From Ruegeria sp. AD91A (GTDB taxonomy: Bacteria > Pseudomonadota > Alphaproteobacteria > Rhodobacterales > Rhodobacteraceae), in contig NZ_CP031946.1 of NCBI RefSeq assembly GCF_003443535.1, forward strand, positions 1,240,001 to 1,304,000: a DNA stretch of 64,000 bases. The letters are read 5' to 3'. The notes under the pieces are model-generated. The model saw only the letters and a list, made by a program, of their open reading frames with translations. It did no database searches and was not told the origin of the DNA. This document shows, piece by piece, positions 28,739 to 37,663 of the stretch. The translations under genes and the position numbers were made by a program. Each line of letters begins with the position of its first letter. Position 1 is the first letter of the stretch.

Positions 28739-29103
28739 GCCGCATTCCGGGCGACGATGATCGAACGCTTTCCTTCGATCGCCTTCAGCGCAGTTTTGAC
28801 GTCGCCGTCCGACATACCATGCTGACTCAGCGCGTCGCCAAAGAGCTCGGCCATGACGTCGAATTCATTGTGTGATATGTTCAAATGCCGATGAACCACT
28901 TCGATCCTGTCATCACTGAAAGATGCCGGCCCGCCAATCAAGGACGAAACGAACTTGGTTTGATGGTCGATCAAACGCGGCATATCAATGTCTTCGAAAT
29001 GGTGGCCGATCTCATCCGAGTCCAACGCCATTTCATAGAAAGTCATCACGACTCGGCTGATCGTTTTGAAGCCGCCATATTTTTCATAAAGTGTCTGTGC
29101 CAC
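28735..29103 (-). CDS. group I truncated haemoglobin
   Basis: A 122-residue globin of the 2-over-2 type. The N-terminus YEKYGGFKTISRVV and the LIGGP turn are usual for group I, and the proximal histidine is expected at H71 in VVHRHLNIS. Such globins bind oxygen or nitric oxide. It is the first gene of a two-gene unit with the adenylate cyclase. That fixed pairing suggests that the globin scavenges, or reports, the gas sensed by or relevant to the cyclase; direct contact is inference. The upstream gap is AT-rich. Confidence 0.85.
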   Translation of the reverse strand: MAQTLYEKYGGFKTISRVVMTFYEMALDSDEIGHHFEDIDMPRLIDHQTKFVSSLIGGPASFSDDRIEVVHRHLNISHNEFDVMAELFGDALSQHGMSDGDVKTALKAIEGKRSIIVARNAA

Positions 29104-29564
29104 ACGTATACCCGCGCGTTACCAATCAATAACCCCACAACTCTATATCAAATCGATTTTTTTGTTAACGCTTATGATTTTCTAACAGGGAACGATCAAA
29201 AACCGTCTTGTTGTACTGGAAAAACCACCAAAGCTTCGCTGGTGCCGAACCTGTTCCACCACAAACGTACCGTTTCTGGCCTGACCTCGATCCGACGTTC
29301 AAGCGGCATTAGCTATTTTTTGAATGTGAAAACGGGAAAGAAATGAATTGCACACCACCAACGGGAATATCTCTTGGCTAATCCTGAAGTGCTCCAATGG
29401 ACTGGTCTGGGTGAACCTTGGACGCAAGCCAGCCCACCCCTCCGGAAGACATTTTCGCCTGATAAGCCCCCGGAACCTGTCGCTCAAAGAGAATTGTGTT
29501 CCAATACAGCGTGTCCTCATGTTCACATGAAGTAAATTAGGCACAACCATCGAAAGGACCGAAA
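29104..29564. other. 461-base gap with no recognised gene
   Basis: This stretch separates the divergent globin and ureohydrolase genes. It begins AT-rich (a likely promoter for the globin unit) and then has coding-like composition with only short, unrecognised frames on either strand. A decayed gene is possible but I cannot identify one. The last 30 bases carry the AAAGGA ribosome site of the ureohydrolase. Confidence 0.5.
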
Positions 29565-30539
29565 GTGCAGGAACATGGATATGCGTCTGGGCGCCTAAAT
29601 CTACCTTTCGTCGGAATATCGACCTTCGGAAAATCTCCATACATCGAAAACTGGGACAGAATTGATGCCGATGTTTGCGTCCTCGGCGCGCCCTTCGACT
29701 TTGGCACGCAGTGGCGCCCGGGTGCTCGGTTTGGTCCCCGGGCCGTTCGAGATGCATCGACCCTTTTTAGTTTCGGCCATGCTGGCGCCTATGATCATGA
29801 GGATGACGCGACCTATCTGGACAACTCGGTTCGGATCGTCGACCTGGGGGACGCGGATATTGTCCACACCAAGACCGAGACCAGCCACAAGAACATAGCC
29901 TTTGGTGTGCGAAAGATTCTAGAGGCCGGAGCCCTTCCGCTGGTGATTGGCGGTGATCACTCGGTCAACATCCCCTGCATTTCTGCATTCGAAAGCAACT
30001 GCGCTGAAAACGGCCCAATACATGTCGTTCAAATCGATGCGCATTTGGACTTTGTCGATGAACGTCATGGCGTTACCAACGGGCACGGAAACCCCATGCG
30101 CCGCGCGATCGAGAAGGTCTATGTTTCAGGGATGACCCAGTTGGGTATTCGAAACGTTTCGTCCACCTCCAAGGAAGGGTATGACGACGCGCGTGCGCGC
30201 GGATCGGATATCCTGTCGGTACGGCAGGTTCGCAGACTTGGAACAGAGGCTGTTCTTGACCGCATACCCGCGGGAAAACGGTACTACGTGACTATTGATA
30301 TCGATGCATTTTGTCCATCGGTCGCACCAGGGACCGGAACTCCAAGCCACGGAGGGTTTCTGTACTATGACGTTCTGGAGATCCTTCAGGGGCTCGCGAA
30401 AAGAGGTGACGTGGTCGGCATCGATCTTGTCGAAGTGGCCCCTGCCTACGATCCCACTGAAAGCACTCAGATACTGGCAGCGCAACTTCTGCTGAATTTT
30501 CTGGGCTTCATATTTCACGAACGCGCTCTACACACGTAA
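29565..30539 (+). CDS. speB: agmatinase/ureohydrolase family enzyme
   Basis: A 324-residue binuclear manganese ureohydrolase that splits a guanidino compound into urea and an amine. Metal motifs are GGDHSV, DAHLDF and TIDIDAFCPSVAPGTGTP. The DID pair is intact, although the usual DP in the third motif is CP here. Agmatine is the default substrate, but the creatinase and polyamine-type importer next door make other guanidino acids plausible (guanidinobutyrate or guanidinopropionate). The start is GTG 29565 behind an AAAGGA site. A hairpin follows and converges on creatinase. Confidence 0.85.
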   Translation: MQEHGYASGRLNLPFVGISTFGKSPYIENWDRIDADVCVLGAPFDFGTQWRPGARFGPRAVRDASTLFSFGHAGAYDHEDDATYLDNSVRIVDLGDADIVHTKTETSHKNIAFGVRKILEAGALPLVIGGDHSVNIPCISAFESNCAENGPIHVVQIDAHLDFVDERHGVTNGHGNPMRRAIEKVYVSGMTQLGIRNVSSTSKEGYDDARARGSDILSVRQVRRLGTEAVLDRIPAGKRYYVTIDIDAFCPSVAPGTGTPSHGGFLYYDVLEILQGLAKRGDVVGIDLVEVAPAYDPTESTQILAAQLLLNFLGFIFHERALHT

Positions 30540-30545
30540 AATAGC

Positions 30546-30567
30546 GGGTGGAGCCGAGGCTCCACCC
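30546..30567. terminator. bidirectional hairpin between ureohydrolase and creatinase genes
   Basis: GGGTGGAGC and GCTCCACCC with a CGAG loop form a 9-bp stem in the 35-base gap between the two convergent stops. There is no long T run on either side, though TATTTT follows on the minus strand, so termination strength is uncertain. Confidence 0.55.
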
Positions 30568-30574
30568 CAAAGCA

Positions 30575-31795
30575 TCAGGCGCCGATAATGTTGTGACCCG
30601 GCCCGTAGGGGAATCCGGTGATGTTTTCGGCTCCGTCTTCACCCACTACCAGAATATCATGCTCTCTGTAGCCGCCCGCACCGGGCTGGCCTTCAGGGAT
30701 CCACAGCATCGGCTCGATCGAGACCACCATGCCGGGTTCCAGCGCGGTGTCGATGTCTTCGCGGAGCTCCAGACCGGCTTCGCGACCATAGTAATGGCTA
30801 AGAACACCAAACGAGTGGCCATAGCCGAAGGACCGGTATTGCAGCAGGCCTTCGTCGGCAAAGAACCGGTTGATCTCGGCTGTGATACCGGAACAGGTGG
30901 CACCGGGTTTGATCAGGCTGAGGCCAAGTTCATGCGCGGCCACATTGGCCTTCCACAGCCGCAGGCTGTCGGCATCCGGCTCGCCCAGAAACAGGGTCCG
31001 TTCCAAGGCGGTATAATAGCCCGAGATCATCGGAAAGGTGTTCAGTGACAGGATATCGCCTTTTTGTAGTGCGCGTTTGGTGACCGGGTTATGCGCGCCG
31101 TCGGTGTTCAAACCCGATTGGAACCAAACCCAGGTGTCGCGATATTCGGCATCAGGATAGGCACGCGCGATCTCCACTTCCATCGCGTCTCGGCCGGCCA
31201 TTGCAACCTCGATCTCGGTTGCGCCTTCGCGGATTGCGGCATGGATCGCAGCGCCACCCACGTCGGCAGTACGGGCACCGCCCTTGATCAATTCGATTTC
31301 TTCAGCGGATTTGATCATCCGCGCGGCCATGGTGTCCGTCGCGATGTCAACCAATTCAGGCTCGCCAAGCATGCTCAGCGCTGTGTCACGCGCCGCCAGC
31401 GTCATGTGGTCGCCTTCGATACCGATCCGTTTTGCATTGCCGATCAGGCTCGCAACTGCACGCCAGTAGTTGTCGCGCTTCCAGTCAGTATAAATCACGT
31501 TGTCTTCAACAGACCGGCGCCAGGGTTGCCCGGCATCAATATTCGCGGACACGGTGGTGCAGCTGTCCTGGGTCACAACGCAGCCATAGGGGCGCCCGAA
31601 CGCACAGTACAGAAAGCCTGAGTAATAGGCGATATTCTGCATCGACGTCAGCAGCACCACTGGGATATCTCGCCTGGCCATTATCGCGCGAAGCTTGCCA
31701 AGACGGCGGTCATACTCGGCTTTGCTGAACTGCAACGGGGCCTTGTCACCATTGTGGCAGGTGAAGAACTCGGGGCGGTTTGATATGTCAGTCAT
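30575..31795 (-). CDS. creatinase (creatine amidinohydrolase)
   Basis: Hydrolyses creatine to sarcosine and urea. The 406-residue protein follows the Pseudomonas creatinase from end to end in my memory of that sequence: CHNGDKAPLQFS, SFGRPY-like AFGRPYG, SANIDAGQPWRRS, YTDWKRDNY, MIKSAEEIELI and TWVWFQSGLNTDGAHNPVT. The catalytic histidine is H235 and the glutamate in TALERTL is E265. These correspond to H232 and E262 of the P. putida enzyme. I use ATG 31795, since residues before it do not match the family. It is the last gene of the minus-strand transporter unit. Confidence 0.93.
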   Translation of the reverse strand: MTDISNRPEFFTCHNGDKAPLQFSKAEYDRRLGKLRAIMARRDIPVVLLTSMQNIAYYSGFLYCAFGRPYGCVVTQDSCTTVSANIDAGQPWRRSVEDNVIYTDWKRDNYWRAVASLIGNAKRIGIEGDHMTLAARDTALSMLGEPELVDIATDTMAARMIKSAEEIELIKGGARTADVGGAAIHAAIREGATEIEVAMAGRDAMEVEIARAYPDAEYRDTWVWFQSGLNTDGAHNPVTKRALQKGDILSLNTFPMISGYYTALERTLFLGEPDADSLRLWKANVAAHELGLSLIKPGATCSGITAEINRFFADEGLLQYRSFGYGHSFGVLSHYYGREAGLELREDIDTALEPGMVVSIEPMLWIPEGQPGAGGYREHDILVVGEDGAENITGFPYGPGHNIIGA

Positions 31796-31957
31796 CTCTG
31801 GTCTCTCATCTTTGCCGGGCATGCAATTCCCGGCCACTTGTCCCGGCGTTCAGGACAGGCGGTCTCGGGGTCCGAGAGCCGATCACCTCCGTAGTCGCCG
31901 CGACGCCATCGCAGCGGAGATGAACAGGTGAATCGTTAGATCAGACGGTTTGCTGCG

Positions 31958-33169
31958 TCAAGCGGGCGAAAGACCCCGCAAACGTTCAGACCGACGCCGC
32001 AACAGTTCGACCGTAGTCAGCAGAGCAATAGACAGAACCACAAGGATTGTCGCAACCGCAAGAATGGTTGGACTGATCTGTTCCCGCAGGCCGGTGAACA
32101 TCTGCCACGGCAACGTCTTTTGGCTGGCGGAGCCTACAAACAGCACCACAACCACTTCGTCGAATGATGTGATAAAGGCAAAGAGACCGCCAGATATGAC
32201 GCCCGGCAGGATCAACGGCATCTGAATCTTGAAGAATGTTCGCACGGGTCCAGCACCCATATTGGCTGCCGCCCGGGTCAGAGACCGATCAAAACCGACC
32301 AGAGTCGCGGTCACGGTGATGATCACAAACGGAATACCCAGAACAGCGTGGGCCAGAATAACTTTCAGATAGCCCACGAAATTCTTGTTCATGCCCAACG
32401 TACCTTCGAGGAAGCGCCCGATATCACTGTAGAAAAAGAACATGCCCGTCGCCGAGATGATCAGCGGGACAATCATCGGAGATATCAGAATTCCCATAAT
32501 CGCACGGCGCCCGGGAACGTGAGACTGGCTGAGTCCAATAGCAGCCAGTGTTCCCAACGTTACCGAAATAACCGTCGCGATCGGCGCAATGATGAGCGAA
32601 TTCTTGAAGCTGCGCTGCCATTCGTTGTTGGTGAAGAAGTCTCGGTAGTGCTTAAGGGAATAGCCTTCCGGATCCAGCCGCAGCATCTCGGGGGTGAATG
32701 TAAAGAAATCCTCTGCGTTGAAAGACAGCGGCAACACCACAAGGATCGGTGTGATCAGGAACACGAAGATCGCACCACAGATCACGCGAAACAGATAGTG
32801 ATAAAAAACCTGTTGTGCCGTGAGGTATGGCAGCAGCTTGCGCCGATACCGCCCCTCGTACAACCAGAAGATAAACCAGGCGAAAAACCAGCCGCCGAGC
32901 AATCCCAATACTCCGCCCATCAGCCCGGCCACTATGAAACCAACGACACCGAACCCGATGATGTTAATCCAGCGTGCGAGGTTTTCGTTCTTCACGAGAT
33001 TTATGTAGACCCAAGCCAGCCCCGCGATCAGGACAGCTCCACCCAGGATACCCAGAAGGACCGAACCATTTCCGGCCCCGACAAAAATACCGGCAAAAGC
33101 CCCTGCGAGTGCGACACTGGGCAAAACCATGGACATGGGTTTGCGGGATATCGGTGTCAGTGCGGCCAT
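31958..33169 (-). CDS. PotC-like ABC transporter permease with N-terminal extension
   Basis: Inner-membrane permease of a spermidine/putrescine-type importer. The last about 270 residues hold the normal six transmembrane segments, with the EAA-like loop TRAAANMGAGPVRTFFKIQMPLI. In front lie about 130 residues with three or four further hydrophobic helices (SMVLPSVALAGAFAGIF to GWFFAWFIFWLY), making it 403 residues instead of the usual 260-280. It is five bases downstream of the other permease. Genes potA-, D-, B-, C-like and creatinase are in order on the minus strand. Confidence 0.85.
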   Translation of the reverse strand: MAALTPISRKPMSMVLPSVALAGAFAGIFVGAGNGSVLLGILGGAVLIAGLAWVYINLVKNENLARWINIIGFGVVGFIVAGLMGGVLGLLGGWFFAWFIFWLYEGRYRRKLLPYLTAQQVFYHYLFRVICGAIFVFLITPILVVLPLSFNAEDFFTFTPEMLRLDPEGYSLKHYRDFFTNNEWQRSFKNSLIIAPIATVISVTLGTLAAIGLSQSHVPGRRAIMGILISPMIVPLIISATGMFFFYSDIGRFLEGTLGMNKNFVGYLKVILAHAVLGIPFVIITVTATLVGFDRSLTRAAANMGAGPVRTFFKIQMPLILPGVISGGLFAFITSFDEVVVVLFVGSASQKTLPWQMFTGLREQISPTILAVATILVVLSIALLTTVELLRRRSERLRGLSPA

Positions 33170-33174
33170 CTTGA

Positions 33175-34449
33175 TTATCCCAACTTCACGTTATCGATGC
33201 CCACGATCTTGTCGTAGACCCAGTAGAGCAGCAGCACGACCGCCAGAAGGATCGTACCCAAGGCCGCAGCCAGCCCCCAGTTCAGTGAGGACGAGATGTG
33301 ATAGGCGATCCGGTTCGAAATAAAGACACCCTTGGTGCCGCCCACGATCTCGGGCGTGATGTAGTAACCGATTGCCAGAATGAACACGAGGATCGAACCA
33401 GCCCCGATCCCGGGCACGGATTGCGGGAAGTAGATACGCCAGAATGTCGTCCAGTTCGTCGCTCCCATGGATTTGGCAGCGCGCGTATAAGACGGCGGTA
33501 TGGTCTGCATCACCGAATACATCGGCAAGATCATGAACGGCAAAAGGATATGCGTCATCGCGATGATGGTGCCGATCTGGTTGTTGATGATAATCAGCCG
33601 AGCGTCATCAGCGACCAGCCCCAGCCAAACGAGGGTATCGTTAATAACCCCCTGTTGTTGCAACATGACCTTCCACGCGGACGTTCGCACCAGAAGAGAC
33701 GTCCAGAAGGGCAAAAGGACCAGTATCATCAACAGGTTCGACACCCGCATCGGAAGTGTCGCCAATAGGTAACTGACAGGGTATGCGAGCAGGATACAAG
33801 CGCCCGTTATCGCGAGCGACATGAACAGAGTACGTCCGAAAAGCTTGATGAGGATCCGCTTGTCTTCGGGTTGGGCCTGAGCGCCTTCCGGGGTTCTGCG
33901 CATATCGACGGCATTCAGGAAGTAGCCATTGGTGACCGCCGGTGAATGGGTCTTGATCACGCGCCAGGTTTGCGGATCTCCCCAGCCTTCATGGATCTCG
34001 ATCAATTTCTCCTTGAAAGGCGCATCCGCTTCAGGATCCAGTTTTTTGATCTGACGCCCGGATTTGCGGAACAGCGAAGACATACCTGTTTCTTCGTAGT
34101 TCAGACGCGAACCAAGGCGAGTGTGTTCTTTGTTTTCGACCGCAACGACCATATCGTGAACGAAAGCATCGTAAACCGCTTCATCCGGAAGCTCGCCGCT
34201 TTGAGCATCCCAACCCTTCAGAGTTTCCACAGTAAGTGGAAGGGTTTCCGACACCATGCTGTTTTCCACCGAACGAAACAGCATCGACGCAATCGGCACG
34301 ATGAAGGAAAACATGACGAACAGCAGAAGCGGAGCGACGAGCATCAACGCCCGCAATTTCTGCCGCCGCAGTGAACGTGCCAGCGATTGCTTGAGCGGCG
34401 TTCCGTCCGCTGCCAGCATCGGCCCTGCATTTTGGCTTGCGTCAGTCAT
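33175..34449 (-). CDS. PotB-like ABC transporter permease
   Basis: The partner permease, 424 residues. After a first transmembrane segment (LMLVAPLLLFVMFSFIVPI) comes an enlarged, mostly polar region of about 140 residues that should face the periplasm, then five more helices including the EAA loop SYTRAAKSMGATNWTTFWRIYFPQ. The large insertion is seen in several alphaproteobacterial polyamine-type systems. It follows the binding-protein gene after a gap holding a strong palindrome. Confidence 0.85.
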   Translation of the reverse strand: MTDASQNAGPMLAADGTPLKQSLARSLRRQKLRALMLVAPLLLFVMFSFIVPIASMLFRSVENSMVSETLPLTVETLKGWDAQSGELPDEAVYDAFVHDMVVAVENKEHTRLGSRLNYEETGMSSLFRKSGRQIKKLDPEADAPFKEKLIEIHEGWGDPQTWRVIKTHSPAVTNGYFLNAVDMRRTPEGAQAQPEDKRILIKLFGRTLFMSLAITGACILLAYPVSYLLATLPMRVSNLLMILVLLPFWTSLLVRTSAWKVMLQQQGVINDTLVWLGLVADDARLIIINNQIGTIIAMTHILLPFMILPMYSVMQTIPPSYTRAAKSMGATNWTTFWRIYFPQSVPGIGAGSILVFILAIGYYITPEIVGGTKGVFISNRIAYHISSSLNWGLAAALGTILLAVVLLLYWVYDKIVGIDNVKLG

Positions 34450-34478
34450 CTGTGCCCCTTGGCTCTGCTTGAGTCTGA

Positions 34479-34494
34479 GGGCGGCGCGCCGCCC
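34479..34494 (-). other. GC-rich palindrome between binding-protein and permease genes
   Basis: GGGCGGCGCGCCGCCC is a 16-bp perfect palindrome 25 bases after the binding-protein stop. As RNA it folds into a tight hairpin. Such structures after binding-protein genes often protect the upstream message and reduce permease expression; that role is inferred. Confidence 0.55.
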
Positions 34495-34519
34495 CCGACT
34501 TTTTCATGAAAACGCGCGC

Positions 34520-35611
34520 TTATTGCGCCAACCAGGCTTGGAACTTGGCTTCGATATCGTCGCGGTAATCCGCCCAGAACTCGTAGTTGTACAGGAACGT
34601 GTTCTTGGCGTTTTCCGGATCGGTCGGCATGTGCGGCGCCATATCGATACCCAGGTCGGCGTGCTGACCCACCAGCGGCGCTGACGATGCCCGGGCCGGA
34701 CCGTACGAGATGTACTTGGCCTGATCCGCCAAACGCTGGGTGTCAGTTGCGAACATGATATAGTCCAGAGCGCGCTGCTGACGCTCTTCGCTCAGACCAG
34801 CAGGGATGATCCAACCGTCTAGGTCAAAGATCTGCGCGTCCCACAGCATGGCAACGGGCTGCTTCTGCTCTTCGATCACGCTGAACAGACGACCGTTATA
34901 GGTCGAACCCATGACGATCTCGCCATCAGCCAGAAGTTGCGGTGTATCCGCACCAGCGGACCACCAGACAACGCTGTCTTTGATCGTGTCGAGCTTTGCC
35001 AGCGCCTGATCCTGACCTTCCGGAGTGGCCAGAACGTCATAGACATCGTCTTTGGCGACGCCATCACAGATCAGAGCCCATTCCATGTTGTTGATCGCAC
35101 GCTTTTCAAGCGAACGCTTGCCTGGATAGGCTTCCAGGTCAAATACGGCGCAGACATCGCTGGGCGGAGTGTCTCCGACAAGATCGGTGCGGTAACCAAA
35201 AGTGGTTGAATACACAATCTGCGGAATAAAGCAGTCGCTGACCAAAAGGTCGCCGAAATCCTCGGAGGCAGACGTGCCATCCGGCGCCGACGCAAGCTGA
35301 GTGTCAAAGTCGATTTCAAGCGCAAGACCTTCGTCACAAAGACGAATTGCGTCGGCAGCCACAACATCAACCACATCCCAGGTGATGTTGCCGGCTTCGT
35401 TCATCGCGCGCAGTTTCGCAACTGCTTCGGCCGAGCTGTCATCATTCAGAATGGTGACACCTGTCTTTTCCGAATAGGGCTCGTGGTACGCCTTTAGCTG
35501 TGATTTGGAATAGGCGCCGCCCCAGGAAACGATCGTCATTTCTTCTGCGAATGCACCGCCAGCAACTGCCCCAAGTGCCGCTGCTGTTAACAATGTTTTG
35601 GTTGTCTTCAT
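34520..35611 (-). CDS. PotD-like periplasmic solute-binding protein
   Basis: A 363-residue binding protein for a polyamine-type ABC importer. It has a signal peptide (MKTTKTLLTAAALGAVAGGAFA, cleavage before EEMTIVSWGG) and the PotD/PotF fold signature VSWGGAYSKSQLKAYHEPY. Later segments WWSAGADTPQLLADGEI and YNGRLFSV fit the family. The ligand is not set by sequence; creatinase downstream makes guanidino compounds candidates alongside polyamines. The start has a GGGAG site. It lies 103 bases from the ATPase gene, with a hairpin between. Confidence 0.9.
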   Translation of the reverse strand: MKTTKTLLTAAALGAVAGGAFAEEMTIVSWGGAYSKSQLKAYHEPYSEKTGVTILNDDSSAEAVAKLRAMNEAGNITWDVVDVVAADAIRLCDEGLALEIDFDTQLASAPDGTSASEDFGDLLVSDCFIPQIVYSTTFGYRTDLVGDTPPSDVCAVFDLEAYPGKRSLEKRAINNMEWALICDGVAKDDVYDVLATPEGQDQALAKLDTIKDSVVWWSAGADTPQLLADGEIVMGSTYNGRLFSVIEEQKQPVAMLWDAQIFDLDGWIIPAGLSEERQQRALDYIMFATDTQRLADQAKYISYGPARASSAPLVGQHADLGIDMAPHMPTDPENAKNTFLYNYEFWADYRDDIEAKFQAWLAQ

Positions 35612-35688
35612 GAATTACTCCCAGTTCTTCCCGTTTATGTGTGTGGTCGGCTGATGCACGGGTTTTCACCAACCGGTCCCTCAGTGAG

Positions 35689-35709
35689 GTCGCGCTTGTT
35701 CCGCGCGAC
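35689..35709 (-). other. hairpin between ATPase and binding-protein genes
   Basis: GTCGCGC and GCGCGAC pair around a 7-base loop just after the ATPase stop. It has no T run. It may be an mRNA stabiliser or processing site in the transporter operon. Confidence 0.35.
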
Positions 35710-35714
35710 TTGGC

Positions 35715-36815
35715 CTATGCGTCGAGCGCACGACAATCCTGGGCCAGCCAGCCGATCTCGATCTCCTGCCCCGGGGACAGGCGGATCGCGTCTGGCGCGT
35801 TCCGGGTCTTGACGATGAACTCATCATTTCCGGCAACGGACATGCGGAAACGGAACACGTCACCCATGTAAATGAATTCTTTGACGGTTGCCTTCAGCGT
35901 ATGTGCATCGGCGTGCAGGCGATCCTTGTTGAATTCTACCCGCTCGGGCCGAATCGATACTTTTGTCCGTTCGCCGGGTTCGCGAACATTGATCGGAACA
36001 GCGTCAATTTCAGAGCCATCATCCAGCTGGACGAGGCATGTATCGCCATCAATCGTCTTAATGACGCCTTCCATTGTGTTGTTTTCCCCGATGAACTGCG
36101 CAACGAAGCTGTTTTCCGGTTCTTCATAGAGCTGATCAGGCGGCGCAAGCTGCTGAATGCGGCCATCGTCAAATACGGCAACACGATCCGACATAGTCAA
36201 TGCTTCGGTTTGGTCGTGGGTAACATAAACCGTGGTGATTCCCAGTTCATGCGCAAGACGTGTGATTTCGAACTGCATATGCTCACGCAGTTGTTTGTCC
36301 AAAGCGCCCAGAGGTTCGTCCATCAACACCAGTTCGGGTTCAAAAACCAAAGCGCGCGCCAAGGCAATTCGCTGTTGTTGACCGCCGGACAACTGAGCCG
36401 GACGTCGACCGCCAAACGCACCCATCTGAACCATGTCCAGAGCACGTTGAACCTTTTCCTCCCGTTCAGACTTGCCCAGTTTGCGGACCTCCAAAGGGAA
36501 CGAAAGGTTTTCGGCCACCGTCATGTGTGGGAACAGGGCATAGTTCTGAAAAACCATACCAATTCCGCGCTTATGCGGCGGGATATTGTTGATGGGTTTC
36601 CCGTCAAGGAGGATTTCGCCATGGGTCGCGGTTTCGAACCCGGCGAGCATCATAAGACATGTTGTCTTTCCGGAACCCGACGGCCCGAGCATTGTAAGGA
36701 ACTCACCCCTGGGCATCGCAAGATTTAGATCTTTAACGACGAGATTCTCGCCATCATAAGACTTCTGAACGCGTTGGAATTCGACAAACGCGGCGTCGTT
36801 CGTTGTACCGGTCAC
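35715..36815 (-). CDS. PotA-like ABC transporter ATP-binding protein
   Basis: A 366-residue ATPase driving the importer. Walker A is GPSGSGKTT, the signature is LSGGQQQRIALARAL, Walker B is LVLMDEPLGALD, and a C-terminal TOBE domain follows (about residues 280-360). The start is a GTG at 36815 with a GGGGG site five bases upstream. It is preceded, 137 bases away, by the Asp/Glu racemase-like gene on the same strand, so the operon may begin at the M24 gene or at an internal promoter here. Confidence 0.92.
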   Translation of the reverse strand: MTGTTNDAAFVEFQRVQKSYDGENLVVKDLNLAMPRGEFLTMLGPSGSGKTTCLMMLAGFETATHGEILLDGKPINNIPPHKRGIGMVFQNYALFPHMTVAENLSFPLEVRKLGKSEREEKVQRALDMVQMGAFGGRRPAQLSGGQQQRIALARALVFEPELVLMDEPLGALDKQLREHMQFEITRLAHELGITTVYVTHDQTEALTMSDRVAVFDDGRIQQLAPPDQLYEEPENSFVAQFIGENNTMEGVIKTIDGDTCLVQLDDGSEIDAVPINVREPGERTKVSIRPERVEFNKDRLHADAHTLKATVKEFIYMGDVFRFRMSVAGNDEFIVKTRNAPDAIRLSPGQEIEIGWLAQDCRALDA

Positions 36816-36952
36816 AAGACCCCCTGTTTCGTCAAATGATTATCCGAGAGCTTCGGATTTCATTGATCTGTAGGCAGCAGTTAAGACCATGCAGCCAGCA
36901 TTTGGCAACTCTATTTGGCGGACTTTCTGCATTTTGAGTTCAACCTTAACAC

Positions 36953-37663
36953 TCATTGAAAGCCGCTCAAGTCTCGCATGTGCCATGCAAGGCTTTGATT
37001 ACTCGAAAGAACAGGCTTTCCGATCCGTTCACGAATCTCAGGGATTGCTTCAAGGGTGCGCAGGTTGGTACAGCTGAGGAAAACGGCCTCAACCGACGGA
37101 TCAGATCCCAGTTTTGTTGCGGCTTCAATCACGGACTGCACCGAAATCCGAGCGACCTTTGCCTCTTCGGCCTGTCCGAATGTCCCGAAAACATCCATGG
37201 TTAAGCCGTTTTCCGAGAACGCGTTACGCAGCGGTGCGTTGACCTCTTCCACGTAAGGCGACAGCAGCGCAAACTTAGAAACACCAAGGTCCGCAGCGCA
37301 GGCCGTGGCCGCACGCAAAGGGTTTGTAACTTCCTCTGTTTTGCACGACTGCTTGATGAGTTCCTCCACACGCCCTGATCCAATGACGGAACTGGCCGAC
37401 GTGCAGCCATAACCTACCACCCGAAAAGGTCGCGCGCTGGGCAATAATTCGGCCGCTGCCGGCAACGCCTTTTCCATCTCGGCAAGGCTTTCCGTTGTCA
37501 CTTCAATGCCACTGGGAATCCGTGTTACATACAACGGGCTTTTCCGGCCCGTGAAATACGTGCTGAATTCCGGCTCAATCGTCTCGTCGACCTGAAGTAC
37601 GATCAATCCAAGTGGCGCGGCTTGCGGGTCGTCTTCGTCAAGCGTGTAAGGCACGTAAGTCAT
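36953..37663 (-). CDS. Asp/Glu racemase superfamily protein (EutA/maleate isomerase-like)
   Basis: A 236-residue enzyme with the two cysteines typical of cofactor-independent racemases and isomerases, GYGCTSASS and FLSCTNLRTLEA. The arrangement is closest to the maleate isomerase/arylmalonate decarboxylase branch, which includes EutA of ectoine-utilisation clusters. It overlaps the upstream M24 gene by four bases (ATGA), so the two proteins are made together. Its reaction is unknown; racemisation or decarboxylation of an amino acid product is possible. Confidence 0.8.
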   Translation of the reverse strand: MTYVPYTLDEDDPQAAPLGLIVLQVDETIEPEFSTYFTGRKSPLYVTRIPSGIEVTTESLAEMEKALPAAAELLPSARPFRVVGYGCTSASSVIGSGRVEELIKQSCKTEEVTNPLRAATACAADLGVSKFALLSPYVEEVNAPLRNAFSENGLTMDVFGTFGQAEEAKVARISVQSVIEAATKLGSDPSVEAVFLSCTNLRTLEAIPEIRERIGKPVLSSNQSLAWHMRDLSGFQ

